From: Xylocopilactobacillus apicola
GTDB lineage: Bacteria > Bacillota > Bacilli > Lactobacillales > Lactobacillaceae
Assembly (NCBI RefSeq): GCF_033095985.1
Contig: NZ_AP026802.1
Location: forward strand, 124,001-188,000
Direction: 5' to 3'
DNA length: 64,000 nt
The notes beneath the pieces are model-generated. The model ran no database searches. It was not told the DNA's origin and saw only the letters and a program-made list of their open reading frames with translations. Numbering within the stretch: position 1 is the first letter of the stretch; the number at the start of each line of letters is the position of its first letter. A program made the position numbers and the translations under genes. Below, one piece after another: positions 49,124 through 58,184 of the stretch.

Positions 49124-49815
49124 TGGAAGAGAGGCTTATTAAATCTGCTGAACGAGTTAAGAATCATGGTGAAATATTTACACCCAAAAAAACCGTGAAG
49201 TATATGCTTGATCAGCCTGAAATAAAAGAAAAGTTGCATTCTTTAACGGCAACTTTTTTGGAACCTTCCGCAGGAGAAGGTGCTTTTTTGGTTGAAATAT
49301 TGAAGCGTAAAATGATTTATGCGATTGGACAAAGTCATTCAGATAAAGAGTACGGCGAAAATTGTCTAATTTCACTTTCTAGTTTATACGGAATTGAGAT
49401 TCTTGAAGATAACATTGAAATTTTGATTATGAACATGATTATGACTTTCTCTGACATTTACACGACCCATGTGAGGTCAAATTTTGATGTGAAGGCTGCT
49501 GATAAGCATGTTTTAGAAAGTGCTAAAGTTATTATTCGAGCAAATATGGTTCAAGGAGATGCACTTAAAAGAGTAAAATCTGATGGGAGTCCCATTATTT
49601 TTAGTGAGTGGAAATTAATCTCTGGGAAAATAAGGAAGGTTCAAAGAACAGAATATACTTTTGATTCGATTATCGAAGATGGTGATCCAACAGGAACTGT
49701 TAATGGATATAGCGAACAAACTAGTTTATTTGGAATTCCAGAACCTGAAGAGAAGCCAAAGAAACAATACACAGTTGTTAAATGGACTGATATTTATAAA
49801 CAGAAGGTTGTTTAG
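49123..49815 (+). CDS. N6-adenine methyltransferase-like companion, lacks NPPY
   Basis: The 230-residue protein has the SAM-binding motif I (TFLEPSAGEGAFLVEIL, about residues 45-60), LYGIEILEDNIEIL and ANMVQGDAL. It then continues with IIFSEWKLISGKIRKVQR instead of the expected NPPY catalytic motif. The C-terminal SEQTSLFGIPEPEEKPKKQY is lysine-rich. It starts with GTG at the stop codon of the helicase-methyltransferase gene, so the two are coupled. It may be a non-catalytic partner or regulator of that enzyme, or the SAM-binding half of a split methyltransferase. Confidence 0.65.
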   Translation: MEERLIKSAERVKNHGEIFTPKKTVKYMLDQPEIKEKLHSLTATFLEPSAGEGAFLVEILKRKMIYAIGQSHSDKEYGENCLISLSSLYGIEILEDNIEILIMNMIMTFSDIYTTHVRSNFDVKAADKHVLESAKVIIRANMVQGDALKRVKSDGSPIIFSEWKLISGKIRKVQRTEYTFDSIIEDGDPTGTVNGYSEQTSLFGIPEPEEKPKKQYTVVKWTDIYKQKVV

Positions 49816-49841
49816 ATTCAAAATGTAAATTTTAGTTCAAG

Positions 49842-51305
49842 CTAGTTATCAATCTTACTTAATTCCTTTTTCACATCTTTAATTGACTCTTTATATCTAG
49901 ATATATAGCTGTTGCTGATCCGATTATCAGTCAGAATTAATTTTTGAAATTCATTTGATTCGAATGTTTTTTCAAGTTTAGAGATATATTTCTGAGATAG
50001 GGGACGATTTTTAAGTATTGGAAGTGATTTTATTGCAACTTTCATACTTTCCAATTCTTGAATATTTTTTTGGCTTATATAATATTTTTCGAATTCCTCA
50101 TTGCTGCCAGATTTTCCAATGATACTTCTTTCAATGTAACCAAAAGTAAGAGGACAACTAAGTTCTTCAAACAAGTATTCGCTCCAGTCTGTGTCAAAAG
50201 GGGGATGATATTTTATGTTAAAGAGTTTGGATAAGATACCAAAATTAATTGGGTCTGCATTGGAAGTTATATTAATAAACAAATAATCTAGTTTTAATCC
50301 TAAGGATAACCTATCTTCTGAATTTTTGGATTCTACTTCATTTACTTTGTTTAAGAAAGCGCTAATTAAATAAGATTGCGAAATTCCATTTTTGTTTGGT
50401 TCAAATAATGATTCACTATCTATTCTCCATTGTTTGTTTATAAGGTTATAATCCTGTCCTTCTCTATCTCTAAACCATAACAAATTGCAGAGGTTATTTG
50501 CTAACTCGTCGAATATGGGATTGTTTTCTGCAGTAAGACTATTCGGGGTTATTGAATAGATAGCTTTTAAAAATTCATGGGAACGAAAGTCATTATTACT
50601 AACGTTATTACATTCTTTTCTTATGATACTAAGCCACGTGTAATAAAGTTCAATATCATCACTAGATTTTATTAATTTGAACAACTCATTAAAACCAAAT
50701 ATGAGAAAATCGCTCTCTTTAATCCGATTAGATAAAAATAAATCATTTAAATATTCCTTAGTTAAAGTTAAGAAATATAGTTTTAAATTGCTTGAACCTT
50801 GAGCATAAATAGTTTTAAAAAAATCTAAAAATTGATTTCCATTATAGGTATCCTCATAATGGTACTTATTTTGTTGAGAAAACAAATCGAGGTATTTTTC
50901 CCAAATCTGTAAACGCTGTTTATCATCCAAAGATTTATCAAGAAGTGTCTTTATTCTCCAACTATATCGAACTCCATTTGGATATGACTCACTCCAATCA
51001 GACAGCCATCTAACTGAACGGAATATAATTACGCTAAGAATTATTAAACCGCCACCGAAAACTATTAACGATAAAATACGAAAGAATGGGATTGCCCAAA
51101 GTAGGAATGGTAATACTAAACATATCAGTCCTATAAGAAATAGTTTAAAGTTAACAACTTTTTTGAGGATAACCGCTTGATCCCAGGGATTTCCCTTTAC
51201 AGTATCAATTAGCCAAAATGTAATTGTCACAATTATTGTAGAAATTAGTGAGGCCACAATGCCAAGATTATTGATTGGGAAAAGTTTTTCTATTAAATCA
51301 TTCAT
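49842..51305 (-). CDS. Unknown membrane protein in defence island
   Basis: The 487-residue protein has three to four N-terminal hydrophobic helices (about 15-35, 50-75 and 75-95). Then comes a basic juxtamembrane stretch (RSVRWLSDWSES) and a long, mostly helical cytoplasmic domain to the C-terminus. I recognise no catalytic motif and no family. It is the last of four minus-strand genes that start with SIR2 and HerA, 50 bp after the AlbA-domain gene. A membrane effector or a sensor of the same defence module is possible. It might also be unrelated cargo. Confidence 0.6.
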   Translation of the reverse strand: MNDLIEKLFPINNLGIVASLISTIIVTITFWLIDTVKGNPWDQAVILKKVVNFKLFLIGLICLVLPFLLWAIPFFRILSLIVFGGGLIILSVIIFRSVRWLSDWSESYPNGVRYSWRIKTLLDKSLDDKQRLQIWEKYLDLFSQQNKYHYEDTYNGNQFLDFFKTIYAQGSSNLKLYFLTLTKEYLNDLFLSNRIKESDFLIFGFNELFKLIKSSDDIELYYTWLSIIRKECNNVSNNDFRSHEFLKAIYSITPNSLTAENNPIFDELANNLCNLLWFRDREGQDYNLINKQWRIDSESLFEPNKNGISQSYLISAFLNKVNEVESKNSEDRLSLGLKLDYLFINITSNADPINFGILSKLFNIKYHPPFDTDWSEYLFEELSCPLTFGYIERSIIGKSGSNEEFEKYYISQKNIQELESMKVAIKSLPILKNRPLSQKYISKLEKTFESNEFQKLILTDNRISNSYISRYKESIKDVKKELSKIDN

Positions 51306-51355
51306 TCATTAAAACTTTCTATACTACGAGTACTAATTAAAATTTATTTTAGATT

Positions 51356-52555
51356 CTACTTATTATCTTTTTTAAGACGGTAGATTGGTAGGATTTTTTT
51401 AATTTCTTTTGCTAATTTTTGTTGTCTTAAAAGAATGGCAAACACTTCTTTTGGTGGTTTTAAACTTTGATTTCTACAATTGTTAATGACTGCGTCTGGT
51501 ATAATTTTTAATTCTTCTTTTGTAGGTTCTATTTCTTTAGAAATACTATCCCAATTTTTTGAAACAATATGCTCTATATTTTTCATTTCGGATTCAGACT
51601 CGAAAAAAACTACACTTTCATAAAATTCTGCTAGAGGGGCTGCACCTAAACTTTTGTTTGAATAGTTGTAAAACTCAAAAAGTTTTTGAATCAGGCCCTT
51701 CATTGTTCCAGCTATAAAGTAATAGTAAAATGAATCATCATTAGAGAATTTCATTTGGCTAACCTCTGGAGATACTGAAATAACACGACCGCCATCAAGC
51801 CAAACAACACTTAGTTCTTTGATCGTAATCTGTCGATAGTTTACTTTCAACATGCTCCAACTAATTGTACAATCTATATAATTAAGCGAGAAAGGCTTAA
51901 TATCAGCCCTGTTTTCATCATCACGTACTAAATTCATATTAAAATCCGGATTTAAATTATATAAGAAACCGTATCCCTCTTTATTTTCATAGTAGGACCA
52001 ATTTTCCACGTCTTGTAGTACGTAACTATATCTTTCCAGAATTGGTACATCGAATCTAAAATGTTTTTGCCAAAGTTTTTCTACTTTGGGATATTCGGCA
52101 GTTCCATCTATGGAAACATTTCGATCACCCTCACGCATAAATATTTGGCCAGGAGTGAGGTAGTTCTTGGATCCTTTTTTCGGCCATTTTTGATTTAAAT
52201 AAATCGGGACGGCATTTGTATTGATAATTCTAAGAACATCAATTTCGTGTTCAGCGTATTTAAGTGTTTCAATTCTAATTTTAGGTTTATGATCACCAGA
52301 GATTGGTAATTTATTAATCATGTCTATCAAATCGGCTTGGTTACGACGATTTTCATCATTTTCGATCCCAATAACTTCCTGGTTGTCAGACACACCAAAA
52401 ATAAGAAAGCAGTCGTCGTGATGTGTCGTATTTACAAAACTAAAGATATCTTTTACTAGTTCGTAATTTTTTTCTTTAGAGTGCCACACCTGTTTGAAAT
52501 CGTGGTGGTCGTCTTCCTTAAGATCAACCCACCGGCGTAATTCCATTGTATCCAT
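51356..52555 (-). CDS. AlbA_2/Schlafen-domain protein
   Basis: This is a protein of about 399 residues. The N-terminal AlbA_2 domain (to about residue 155) has HHDFKQVW, DIFSFVNTTHHDDCFLIFGV, a DVLRI strand and GQIFMREGDRNV. The C-terminal part (DVENWSYYENKEGYGFLYNL and onwards) is unique to this subgroup and includes no GHKL ATPase. I start at the ATG at 52555, because AAAGGAG lies five bases upstream; the frame from 52576 would include it. Such proteins are common in phage-defence islands and are suspected to bind nucleic acid. It follows the HerA gene by about 50 bp. Confidence 0.7.
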   Translation of the reverse strand: MDTMELRRWVDLKEDDHHDFKQVWHSKEKNYELVKDIFSFVNTTHHDDCFLIFGVSDNQEVIGIENDENRRNQADLIDMINKLPISGDHKPKIRIETLKYAEHEIDVLRIINTNAVPIYLNQKWPKKGSKNYLTPGQIFMREGDRNVSIDGTAEYPKVEKLWQKHFRFDVPILERYSYVLQDVENWSYYENKEGYGFLYNLNPDFNMNLVRDDENRADIKPFSLNYIDCTISWSMLKVNYRQITIKELSVVWLDGGRVISVSPEVSQMKFSNDDSFYYYFIAGTMKGLIQKLFEFYNYSNKSLGAAPLAEFYESVVFFESESEMKNIEHIVSKNWDSISKEIEPTKEELKIIPDAVINNCRNQSLKPPKEVFAILLRQQKLAKEIKKILPIYRLKKDNK

Positions 52556-52603
52556 TTTTACTCCTTTTAATCCCATAGTATTAACAATAATTATTAATTT
52601 GAT

Positions 52604-54460
52604 TTAATTTAATATTGATGACATCCAAAGCTCAGTCAAGACAACGTCATCACTTTTTGGACGCATTACTTCTTCTTTTTCGATCTTAACAAAAACCGGT
52701 ACTTGCATTGAATTACCAGTTATTATTGCTTCACCTTGTCCAAGACTTGGAATCATTTGATAAGAACTTCTGTCCAAGGTTGGCATGGTGTTTTCCAGCA
52801 TTTTTAAATCCTTCTCGTTAACCAATCTGTGGATAATGTAATTATGCAATTGCGACATGATTGTCGGAGATATATCTGCAGGTCGCTGGCTTGATAAAGT
52901 AAGGAAAAAACCGAACTTTCGTCCTTCTTTAATGATTTCTTCGAATACCGATAATCGATAGTCCTGCCAACTGTCTCCGTTATTATGATATTCGGAGTTT
53001 AAAATGTTATGTGCTTCATCGATTATTAGGTGCTTCGTTTGGGTGACAGTATTTCCGGCGACCATTGATTTTTGCTCATCGTAAATCATCTTAGACAGCA
53101 ACATTGGGATTAGTCTTTTTATTTCTTGATTTGCGTGAACTAGCGATATTATATTAATTCCGCCGAATTTATCAGCAGTTTGTTCTCTAATCTCTATGAC
53201 TTTTTCTAGACTTTCAAATGCTGATTTGATCCTGTGAAACAGAGGGTTAATGAATTCAATATTTGTTGATTTCCAAGCAGAAACATAAACTTTCTGAAAC
53301 TCAAGAAAAAATGATAATTTGTAGATTTCAGAAGCCTCATCAAAGTTTTCCGCTAGTTTTGTTTTTAAGGCATCTATGTTGAAATATTTGTATCCATGTG
53401 TAGTAATTTGTCCGTCTTCTAACACGGGTACTTTATCAGGAGAAAACATGTCCATGACCCCAAACTTGTTTTTAACAAGTATATATTTTAGATTTTCCAA
53501 TGTTGTTGGATTAATCCCGATGGATTCAGCTGCTTTTATCCAATTATCAAGCGCTTCTGCACTAACGCTTTTATAACTTTTTAATATTGAAATTAGTAAT
53601 CCAATTTCAGTATCCGCAAAACTTTCCCCATCTTTAATTTTCTTTTTATATTCCCTTAAAGCATTGCGTATAAAAGGCACCTGAGTCGCTGGTCTTGCGT
53701 CAAAAAGGATTGCCAAAATATCAGCATCGAATAAGTAGTCCTTTTTAATTGGTAGTTTACGACCTTCCTTCTCGTTTCTAGTGTTGATTTCAAAAATTTC
53801 TTTGTTATTGGTAACACCAAACATATTTTCTGCAACGTACTCTCCATTAAAATCGATTACGAAAAATTGAGATGTATCAAAGATGACACCAAATAAATCA
53901 TATTTAATTAGTTCAAGATATAGCTTATGTAGAGTATTAGATTTCCCACTTCCAGTGTTTCCAAAAATGCCTATATGAGAGGCGAAAAACTTGTTAATTG
54001 GTAGTCTTATATCTTGACCTTCTAGAATGGATTTTCCGATATAAATTGAATCTTCTCCTTTTTCGAGTCCAAAAATCAGATTAAGCTCTTCTTTTGTGGT
54101 CAAGGTAACTTCGTTTCCGACCATGGGCACGTATTGACTAGTGACTTGAAATTTTTTATCTTCAATTACACCCTTGGTTTTTAGGGTGACGATTCGATTA
54201 ATCGAGTCTTTATGAAAACGATTATCGAATTCAACACTTTTTACGGTATTTTGCTGATCGATGATTTTTTCACGGGAAACAGTTGCAATAATTTTGACAT
54301 CGTTTTGGTTAATGGTTAAAAAGGCTCCAATTTTGGGACCAGTTAAGATTTCGCCATACCAAAGAAATTGCGAATCATTTGACATGGAATACATCCCAAC
54401 TTGTGATAAGTCACCGTCTACACCAACAATCACGCCTAATTTCTTACTTGGATTTGGCAT
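52604..54460 (-). CDS. herA: HerA-type ATPase of a SIR2-HerA defence system
   Basis: The 618-residue protein has an N-terminal HAS-barrel-like part and the FtsK/HerA ATPase core. [15 protein letters not shown] (Walker A) lies near residue 175 and [12 protein letters not shown] (Walker B) near 480. [18 protein letters not shown], the sensor-like region, follows. HerA proteins form hexamers. In SIR2-HerA systems the hexamer assembles with SIR2 and controls its NAD-depleting activity during phage infection. Its start overlaps the SIR2 stop by 17 bases, so the two are translated together. Confidence 0.88.
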   Translation of the reverse strand: MPNPSKKLGVIVGVDGDLSQVGMYSMSNDSQFLWYGEILTGPKIGAFLTINQNDVKIIATVSREKIIDQQNTVKSVEFDNRFHKDSINRIVTLKTKGVIEDKKFQVTSQYVPMVGNEVTLTTKEELNLIFGLEKGEDSIYIGKSILEGQDIRLPINKFFASHIGIFGNTGSGKSNTLHKLYLELIKYDLFGVIFDTSQFFVIDFNGEYVAENMFGVTNNKEIFEINTRNEKEGRKLPIKKDYLFDADILAILFDARPATQVPFIRNALREYKKKIKDGESFADTEIGLLISILKSYKSVSAEALDNWIKAAESIGINPTTLENLKYILVKNKFGVMDMFSPDKVPVLEDGQITTHGYKYFNIDALKTKLAENFDEASEIYKLSFFLEFQKVYVSAWKSTNIEFINPLFHRIKSAFESLEKVIEIREQTADKFGGINIISLVHANQEIKRLIPMLLSKMIYDEQKSMVAGNTVTQTKHLIIDEAHNILNSEYHNNGDSWQDYRLSVFEEIIKEGRKFGFFLTLSSQRPADISPTIMSQLHNYIIHRLVNEKDLKMLENTMPTLDRSSYQMIPSLGQGEAIITGNSMQVPVFVKIEKEEVMRPKSDDVVLTELWMSSILN

Positions 54461-55454
54461 CTTTCAAATCCTCCTCCGAAGCTCCATTTATAATGTTGGT
54501 TAAATTTGGTAATTGAAAAGTTAACTTTTTTCCATCTTTTGTGCAATGACAAGGAGCAAAATCTTTAGGAGTTAAAATTCTCAAATTATTAGGGACAACA
54601 TCGATACCCAAATTATCCAAATAGGTCTTCTCATCAGCATCATTATAGCCAAACACAAAGATTATCAATTCTGGATTTTGTAAAGCCCGTCTGATCATTT
54701 TTCCAATATGCTTATCTTGAAAAGAAAAACCCATAACAAATAAAACTGATTGCGGTTTGTCTAGTTCCAATTGAAATACACGAAGCATTTCATAAAAATG
54801 GTTATTGACAAATGTATCTTTTTCTTCGTTACCTGTGGGTTTTACAACATTGGGATTTTCGCTAATTTTCGTAGAGATTATTATTTTGTCGTCTTCTTTT
54901 GACCAGTTTACTGAGCCGTGGGGTTTTATCAAAGAAATTGATGGAATTTCACTAATATAGTTGTCATTCAGGCCTTTGTATGACACAACCTGATTGTAGT
55001 TTGAACTGTCTAAAGTACGTTTGAAATACCCTCTGGCGCCATCATTAAATACAAAACGGCTCGTGTTGTGCAATTCATCAATAGATTTTTCAAAAAATAA
55101 GTCATAGTTAGTTGTGAAAATATTAACTGACTTGGGTGTTTGCCTAGAATTAGACAGGTTTATGACATCAATAATTGATTTGATAAAATCTTTGTATTCG
55201 TTTAGGTTCTCTTTGATAGTTTCTTCGTCATCAGATGAGAGATCGTTTTCCAAAAGTACTTTGCTTACGCCTATAACTTTCTTTACAAGTTCATTGTCAT
55301 CAGGAGCGTCATCCATTAATCCGATCGATTTTGCAGAAGTACCTGAACCAATCAGAAAATTCAATCGTTTAGTTATCATTAATTTTCTTAATAACTTTAT
55401 TTGATCACTGTCGTCAATGATATTTGCTTTATCTTGATCGTTTTTAAGTTCCAT
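54444..55454 (-). CDS. SIR2-domain NADase effector of a SIR2-HerA defence system
   Basis: The 336-residue protein has the SIR2 Rossmann motifs LIGSGTSA (about residue 37), [10 protein letters not shown] (catalytic Asn-Tyr-Asp region, about 115), [10 protein letters not shown] with the catalytic His (about 180) and [11 protein letters not shown] (about 240). Such stand-alone SIR2 proteins hydrolyse NAD+ when triggered and cause abortive infection. It is the first of four minus-strand genes, with CGGAG upstream of the ATG, and overlaps herA. No CARF or TIR domain is present. The operon starts in the AT-rich region 55455-55600, in which I see no clear -35 element. Confidence 0.87.
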   Translation of the reverse strand: MELKNDQDKANIIDDSDQIKLLRKLMITKRLNFLIGSGTSAKSIGLMDDAPDDNELVKKVIGVSKVLLENDLSSDDEETIKENLNEYKDFIKSIIDVINLSNSRQTPKSVNIFTTNYDLFFEKSIDELHNTSRFVFNDGARGYFKRTLDSSNYNQVVSYKGLNDNYISEIPSISLIKPHGSVNWSKEDDKIIISTKISENPNVVKPTGNEEKDTFVNNHFYEMLRVFQLELDKPQSVLFVMGFSFQDKHIGKMIRRALQNPELIIFVFGYNDADEKTYLDNLGIDVVPNNLRILTPKDFAPCHCTKDGKKLTFQLPNLTNIINGASEEDLKDAKSK

Positions 55455-55671
55455 TTTTGCTCCGATTTGTTTTTTTTAGCAGTATAGGAGTATTAATTAT
55501 TAAAGTTTGCAATTCACTCAATCTACCACTTAATCATTTTACCTAATTATTGGGTGTTTTTTAAAGCTAAATAAAAAATACTACTATATATAGTAATATG
55601 ATCAATTTTTATAATAATTATGGCGGAATTTATTTCAAGCTAGATATATGTTGGGGGGGATTTTCAAGATA

Positions 55672-55712
55672 GGAACTAAAAATAAAAAGCAGCCGACATC
55701 AAAAGACATCAA
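55672..55712 (-). terminator. Terminator behind structured RNA copy 1
   Basis: On the minus strand AGCAGTTGAT and GTCGGCTGCT pair (several G-U pairs) around a 10-nt loop, followed by TTTTTATTTTT. It lies at the far end of the RNA unit that follows the Abi gene. Confidence 0.6.
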
Positions 55713-55734
55713 CTGCTGTGCAAACAGAAAATCC

Positions 55735-55873
55735 AGTAACAACCCGGAAGTTCCGTTTTGGAACTTCCGCTCGTGGCAAGGGTTCATCCCTCTAAAACTA
55801 AAAAAGCGGTCAATCTCTCAAAGAGAAAATCGACCACTTCAAGTGCCCTCCGCAGAGGAACACCCCAATTAAT
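55735..55873 (-). ncRNA. Structured RNA copy 1, next to the AbiF-like gene
   Basis: This segment is about 95 percent identical to 57913-58051. On the minus strand it can fold into CCTCTGCGGAGG, then a long stem AGTGGTC...GACCGCT followed by TTTTTT, then AGGGATGAACCCT, then a perfect 10-bp hairpin CGGAAGTTCC/GGAACTTCCG. It contains no ORF. A promoter TTGTTT - 17 bp - TATAAT lies just upstream (55908-55880), immediately after the Abi stop codon. The T run near 55800 may already end part of the transcripts; a stronger terminator lies at 55672-55712. AbiF proteins are known to come with a structured RNA partner, which this is likely to be. Confidence 0.65.
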
Positions 55874-55879
55874 ACACTC

Positions 55880-55908
55880 ATTATATTAGATATATTTGGA
55901 CAAAACAA
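55880..55908 (-). promoter_or_regulatory. Promoter of structured RNA copy 1
   Basis: TTGTTT (55908-55903), 17 bp, then TATAAT (55885-55880) on the minus strand. The second RNA copy has the same -35 hexamer and spacing. Confidence 0.7.
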
Positions 55909-55917
55909 GAGCAATTG

Positions 55918-56886
55918 CTAAAAATTTTTAGCAGCTTCAAGTTTTAACTGTGGATTGGTAAATAAAACTCGGTCAACGATTTCGGTATTATTGATATTTT
56001 TGGAAAAGCTATCAATGATGTCTGAAAAGTCTTTGATGAGCTTTTTTTGTTTAGATCGAGTTATCCCAAACAATTTTAAGTAGTATAGGATGAGTAAAAA
56101 GTAATCTGTAATCGTATCAAAAGAGATATCAGGCACCCCATACTGTCTAACTAGATGTTCTTTGACGGAATGTCTAATATCGAAATCTTGAAAACGACAA
56201 TCAAAAATAATCTGGTTATGAGCAACACTGTTACGCAACGGCTTCAAGATAAATACGTGTTTAATCAATAGTTCAGCTTGTTGATCGATACTATTGTTGT
56301 ACATTCCGATGCTATTCTCAAGTTTTATTCGCAAACTTTTGTTCATCAGCTCTAAAAACTTCCCAACATTTCCTAGACTGAAAAGCTCCATTATTGACCA
56401 CAAAGGTAGAGGTTCGTCTTTATGCAGATAGTGACTTACAAAAATCGAGTTGTACCTGTTGCATATCAGACTATCAACGCTTCTCCTAAAATTAGTTTTA
56501 TCTCGTAAAAATTTCTTCTGTTTTGATTCAGTTTCATTATCGTCTTTATTTCTGGTTAAAACTTGGTCGAATATTTGATAAATTGTAGGATCATTTCCTT
56601 GCGTTGCAACCTCAATAGTTCTATTTTTAATTGATGTTTCAACTGACATGATCAATGGATAAAAAAATGCTTTCAATTGATTATCGAATTCAAACAACGT
56701 GTTAATCTGGCTAAAATCTTTTATCTCGAAAGGTCTGTTTTTGGTTCGATAAAACTTATATGCCTTGTATCCGTGATAATAGCCCATATTTTGAAGATTG
56801 AGTTTATCCTTTCTTCCGTTGACATTTATATTGTGTTCTTTTCTAATATGGCGAAGTAATCCGTCAGTCGATTTTCCTTTATTCAT
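55918..56886 (-). CDS. abiF: AbiF/Abi_2-family abortive infection HEPN protein
   Basis: The protein of about 322 residues is helical. It has the Abi_2 (PF07751) N-terminal part (LLRHIRKEHNINVNG, MGYYHGYKAYKFY, FEFDNQLKAFFYPLIMSVE), LPLWSIMELFSLGNV, and the HEPN ribonuclease motif RNSVAH (R-x4-H) near residue 235. I start at the ATG at 56886 with AAGGAT upstream; the 63 residues before it in the open frame look non-homologous. Abi_2/AbiF proteins block phage growth and have been linked to a structured RNA partner and to the ancestry of Cas13 HEPN nucleases. Two copies of a structured RNA flank this gene. Confidence 0.8.
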   Translation of the reverse strand: MNKGKSTDGLLRHIRKEHNINVNGRKDKLNLQNMGYYHGYKAYKFYRTKNRPFEIKDFSQINTLFEFDNQLKAFFYPLIMSVETSIKNRTIEVATQGNDPTIYQIFDQVLTRNKDDNETESKQKKFLRDKTNFRRSVDSLICNRYNSIFVSHYLHKDEPLPLWSIMELFSLGNVGKFLELMNKSLRIKLENSIGMYNNSIDQQAELLIKHVFILKPLRNSVAHNQIIFDCRFQDFDIRHSVKEHLVRQYGVPDISFDTITDYFLLILYYLKLFGITRSKQKKLIKDFSDIIDSFSKNINNTEIVDRVLFTNPQLKLEAAKNF

Positions 56887-57130
56887 TTGCTGATCCTTAG
56901 ATTTGAATGTAATAAATATACCACAAAAAAGAACGTTTGATCTATAAAAAGTCTTAGTCATGAGCATCACTCTAAATTGAAAAACCCACAAACCAAAAAA
57001 GATAACCCCAGGCACATAGGAATGCTCAGTACAATTGTACTTACCCCATTCTGGGACCCAGTGTTTATCCTTCACAAGTTATCTTATTTACAGTACATTT
57101 TACCAGTTTAAAGTGATTTATGAAATCACT

Positions 57131-57889
57131 TTAAATCGAAGATCGGTTTTTCAAAACGAGCTTTACGCTATCACTTCTAGTGATGTAGATCGGCTCAGGG
57201 AGACCAGCGGCATTCATTTCAGAGAAAATCCGACTCACGCCTTTGCCAGTCCCACCAAAACTGGCGATCCCGGCTCCAATTGCTGGATTGCGCCCAAGTT
57301 CGTTTTTGCAAATATTTTCTGTCGTAATTCCCTCGGGAAAACTGCCGGGGCTGAGGATCTTTAAATGATCGTCAAAAATATCAATAGTAATCGGATCCTT
57401 TATACGATATGACCGGTGGATTACTGCATTAAGGAGTCCTTCAAACCAAGCATCTGTTGGATAATGCTCTTCGCCGCTAAATTTGCAGCGGTCAGGATCA
57501 AAGCTCCGAAGTTGATTTGTCAGGGTTTTCTTTGCGCTATTTAAAATACGGGGTAGGGGGCCAATCAGTTTGGTCTCTTGAATCACGTTCGCTCCTGATC
57601 CAGGATTCAAACCCGAATATCTGGTGATCTTGATCCCAGGGTTAAATTGGAATTCGGATGATTGCTTGGCGAACATAACGATTCCAGCATTGGTCAATCT
57701 ATATGCACCCAACTCTGGCTCATTAAGGTAAATTTCAGCGGCAAATCCGTGAGCACAGAAAGTTTTCCAAAGATTCTTACATTTACGTTCATCGCCAGCC
57801 AAGGATAGCAGGTATTGATGTACTAACTTTTCCTTCAAGTCGCTTAAATCGGCAAGGCTTACAATTTTTTCTTCAAATGATTTGATCTT
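57131..57889 (-). pseudogene. AlbA/RecG-like ATPase, C-terminal remnant
   Basis: The open frame has no ATG; the first possible start is a TTG at 57838. It encodes the C-terminal half of an AlbA_2/HATPase_c_4 protein. It has YRLTNAGIVMFAKQS, AWFEGLLNAVIHRSY, IDIFDDHLKILSPGSFPEGI and RNPAIGAGIASFGGTGKGVS. The N-terminal AlbA domain is lost, the upstream DNA being the structured RNA copy 2. It is related to the remnant at 41221-42236. It may be inactive, or may make a short protein from the TTG. Confidence 0.6.
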
Positions 57890-57912
57890 TTACGCTCCAG
57901 TTTACAATTAAT

Positions 57913-58051
57913 TTCAGTAACAACCCGGAAGTCCCGTTTTGGAACTTCCGCTCGTAGCAAGGGTTCATCCCTCTAAAACTAAAAAAGCGGTCAATCTCTC
58001 AAAGAGAAAATCGACCACTTCAAGTGCCCTCCGCAGAGGAACACCCCAATT
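57913..58051 (-). ncRNA. Structured RNA copy 2
   Basis: This is the second copy of the sequence at 55735-55873, with only a few changes: GTTCC to GTCCC in one hairpin arm, and GTGG to GTAG. All four predicted hairpins and the TTTTTT tract are kept. The altered 10-bp hairpin keeps pairing through a G-U. It has its own promoter (58087-58059). It lies upstream of the truncated AlbA-like gene and about 1 kb upstream of the AbiF-like gene, on the same strand. Maintenance of the stems argues for a functional RNA. Confidence 0.6.
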
Positions 58052-58058
58052 CTTTTCT

Positions 58059-58087
58059 ATTGTAATTGAAAAAACGCTACAAAACAA
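58059..58087 (-). promoter_or_regulatory. Promoter of structured RNA copy 2
   Basis: On the minus strand TTGTTT (58087-58082), 17 bp, then TACAAT (58064-58059). The start of transcription would fall at about 58052, at the edge of the conserved block. Confidence 0.65.
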
Positions 58088-58184
58088 TAGTATGCCATTC
58101 CTGAACAGATCAATGTAAAGCCTGTTATATGGCGCCAACGTACGATATACTATTAAACAAATATTACATTAAGGACAAAAATAG

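Noticed and set aside
56887-57075. 63-residue N-terminal extension of the AbiF-like frame
   Set aside because: It looks unrelated to the Abi_2 family, and the ATG at 56886 has its own ribosome binding site.
55735-58051. The 138-bp repeat read as a transposon end or CRISPR-like repeat
   Set aside because: Both copies are in the same orientation without target duplications or terminal inverted repeats; there is no spacer pattern; each has a promoter and conserved hairpins.
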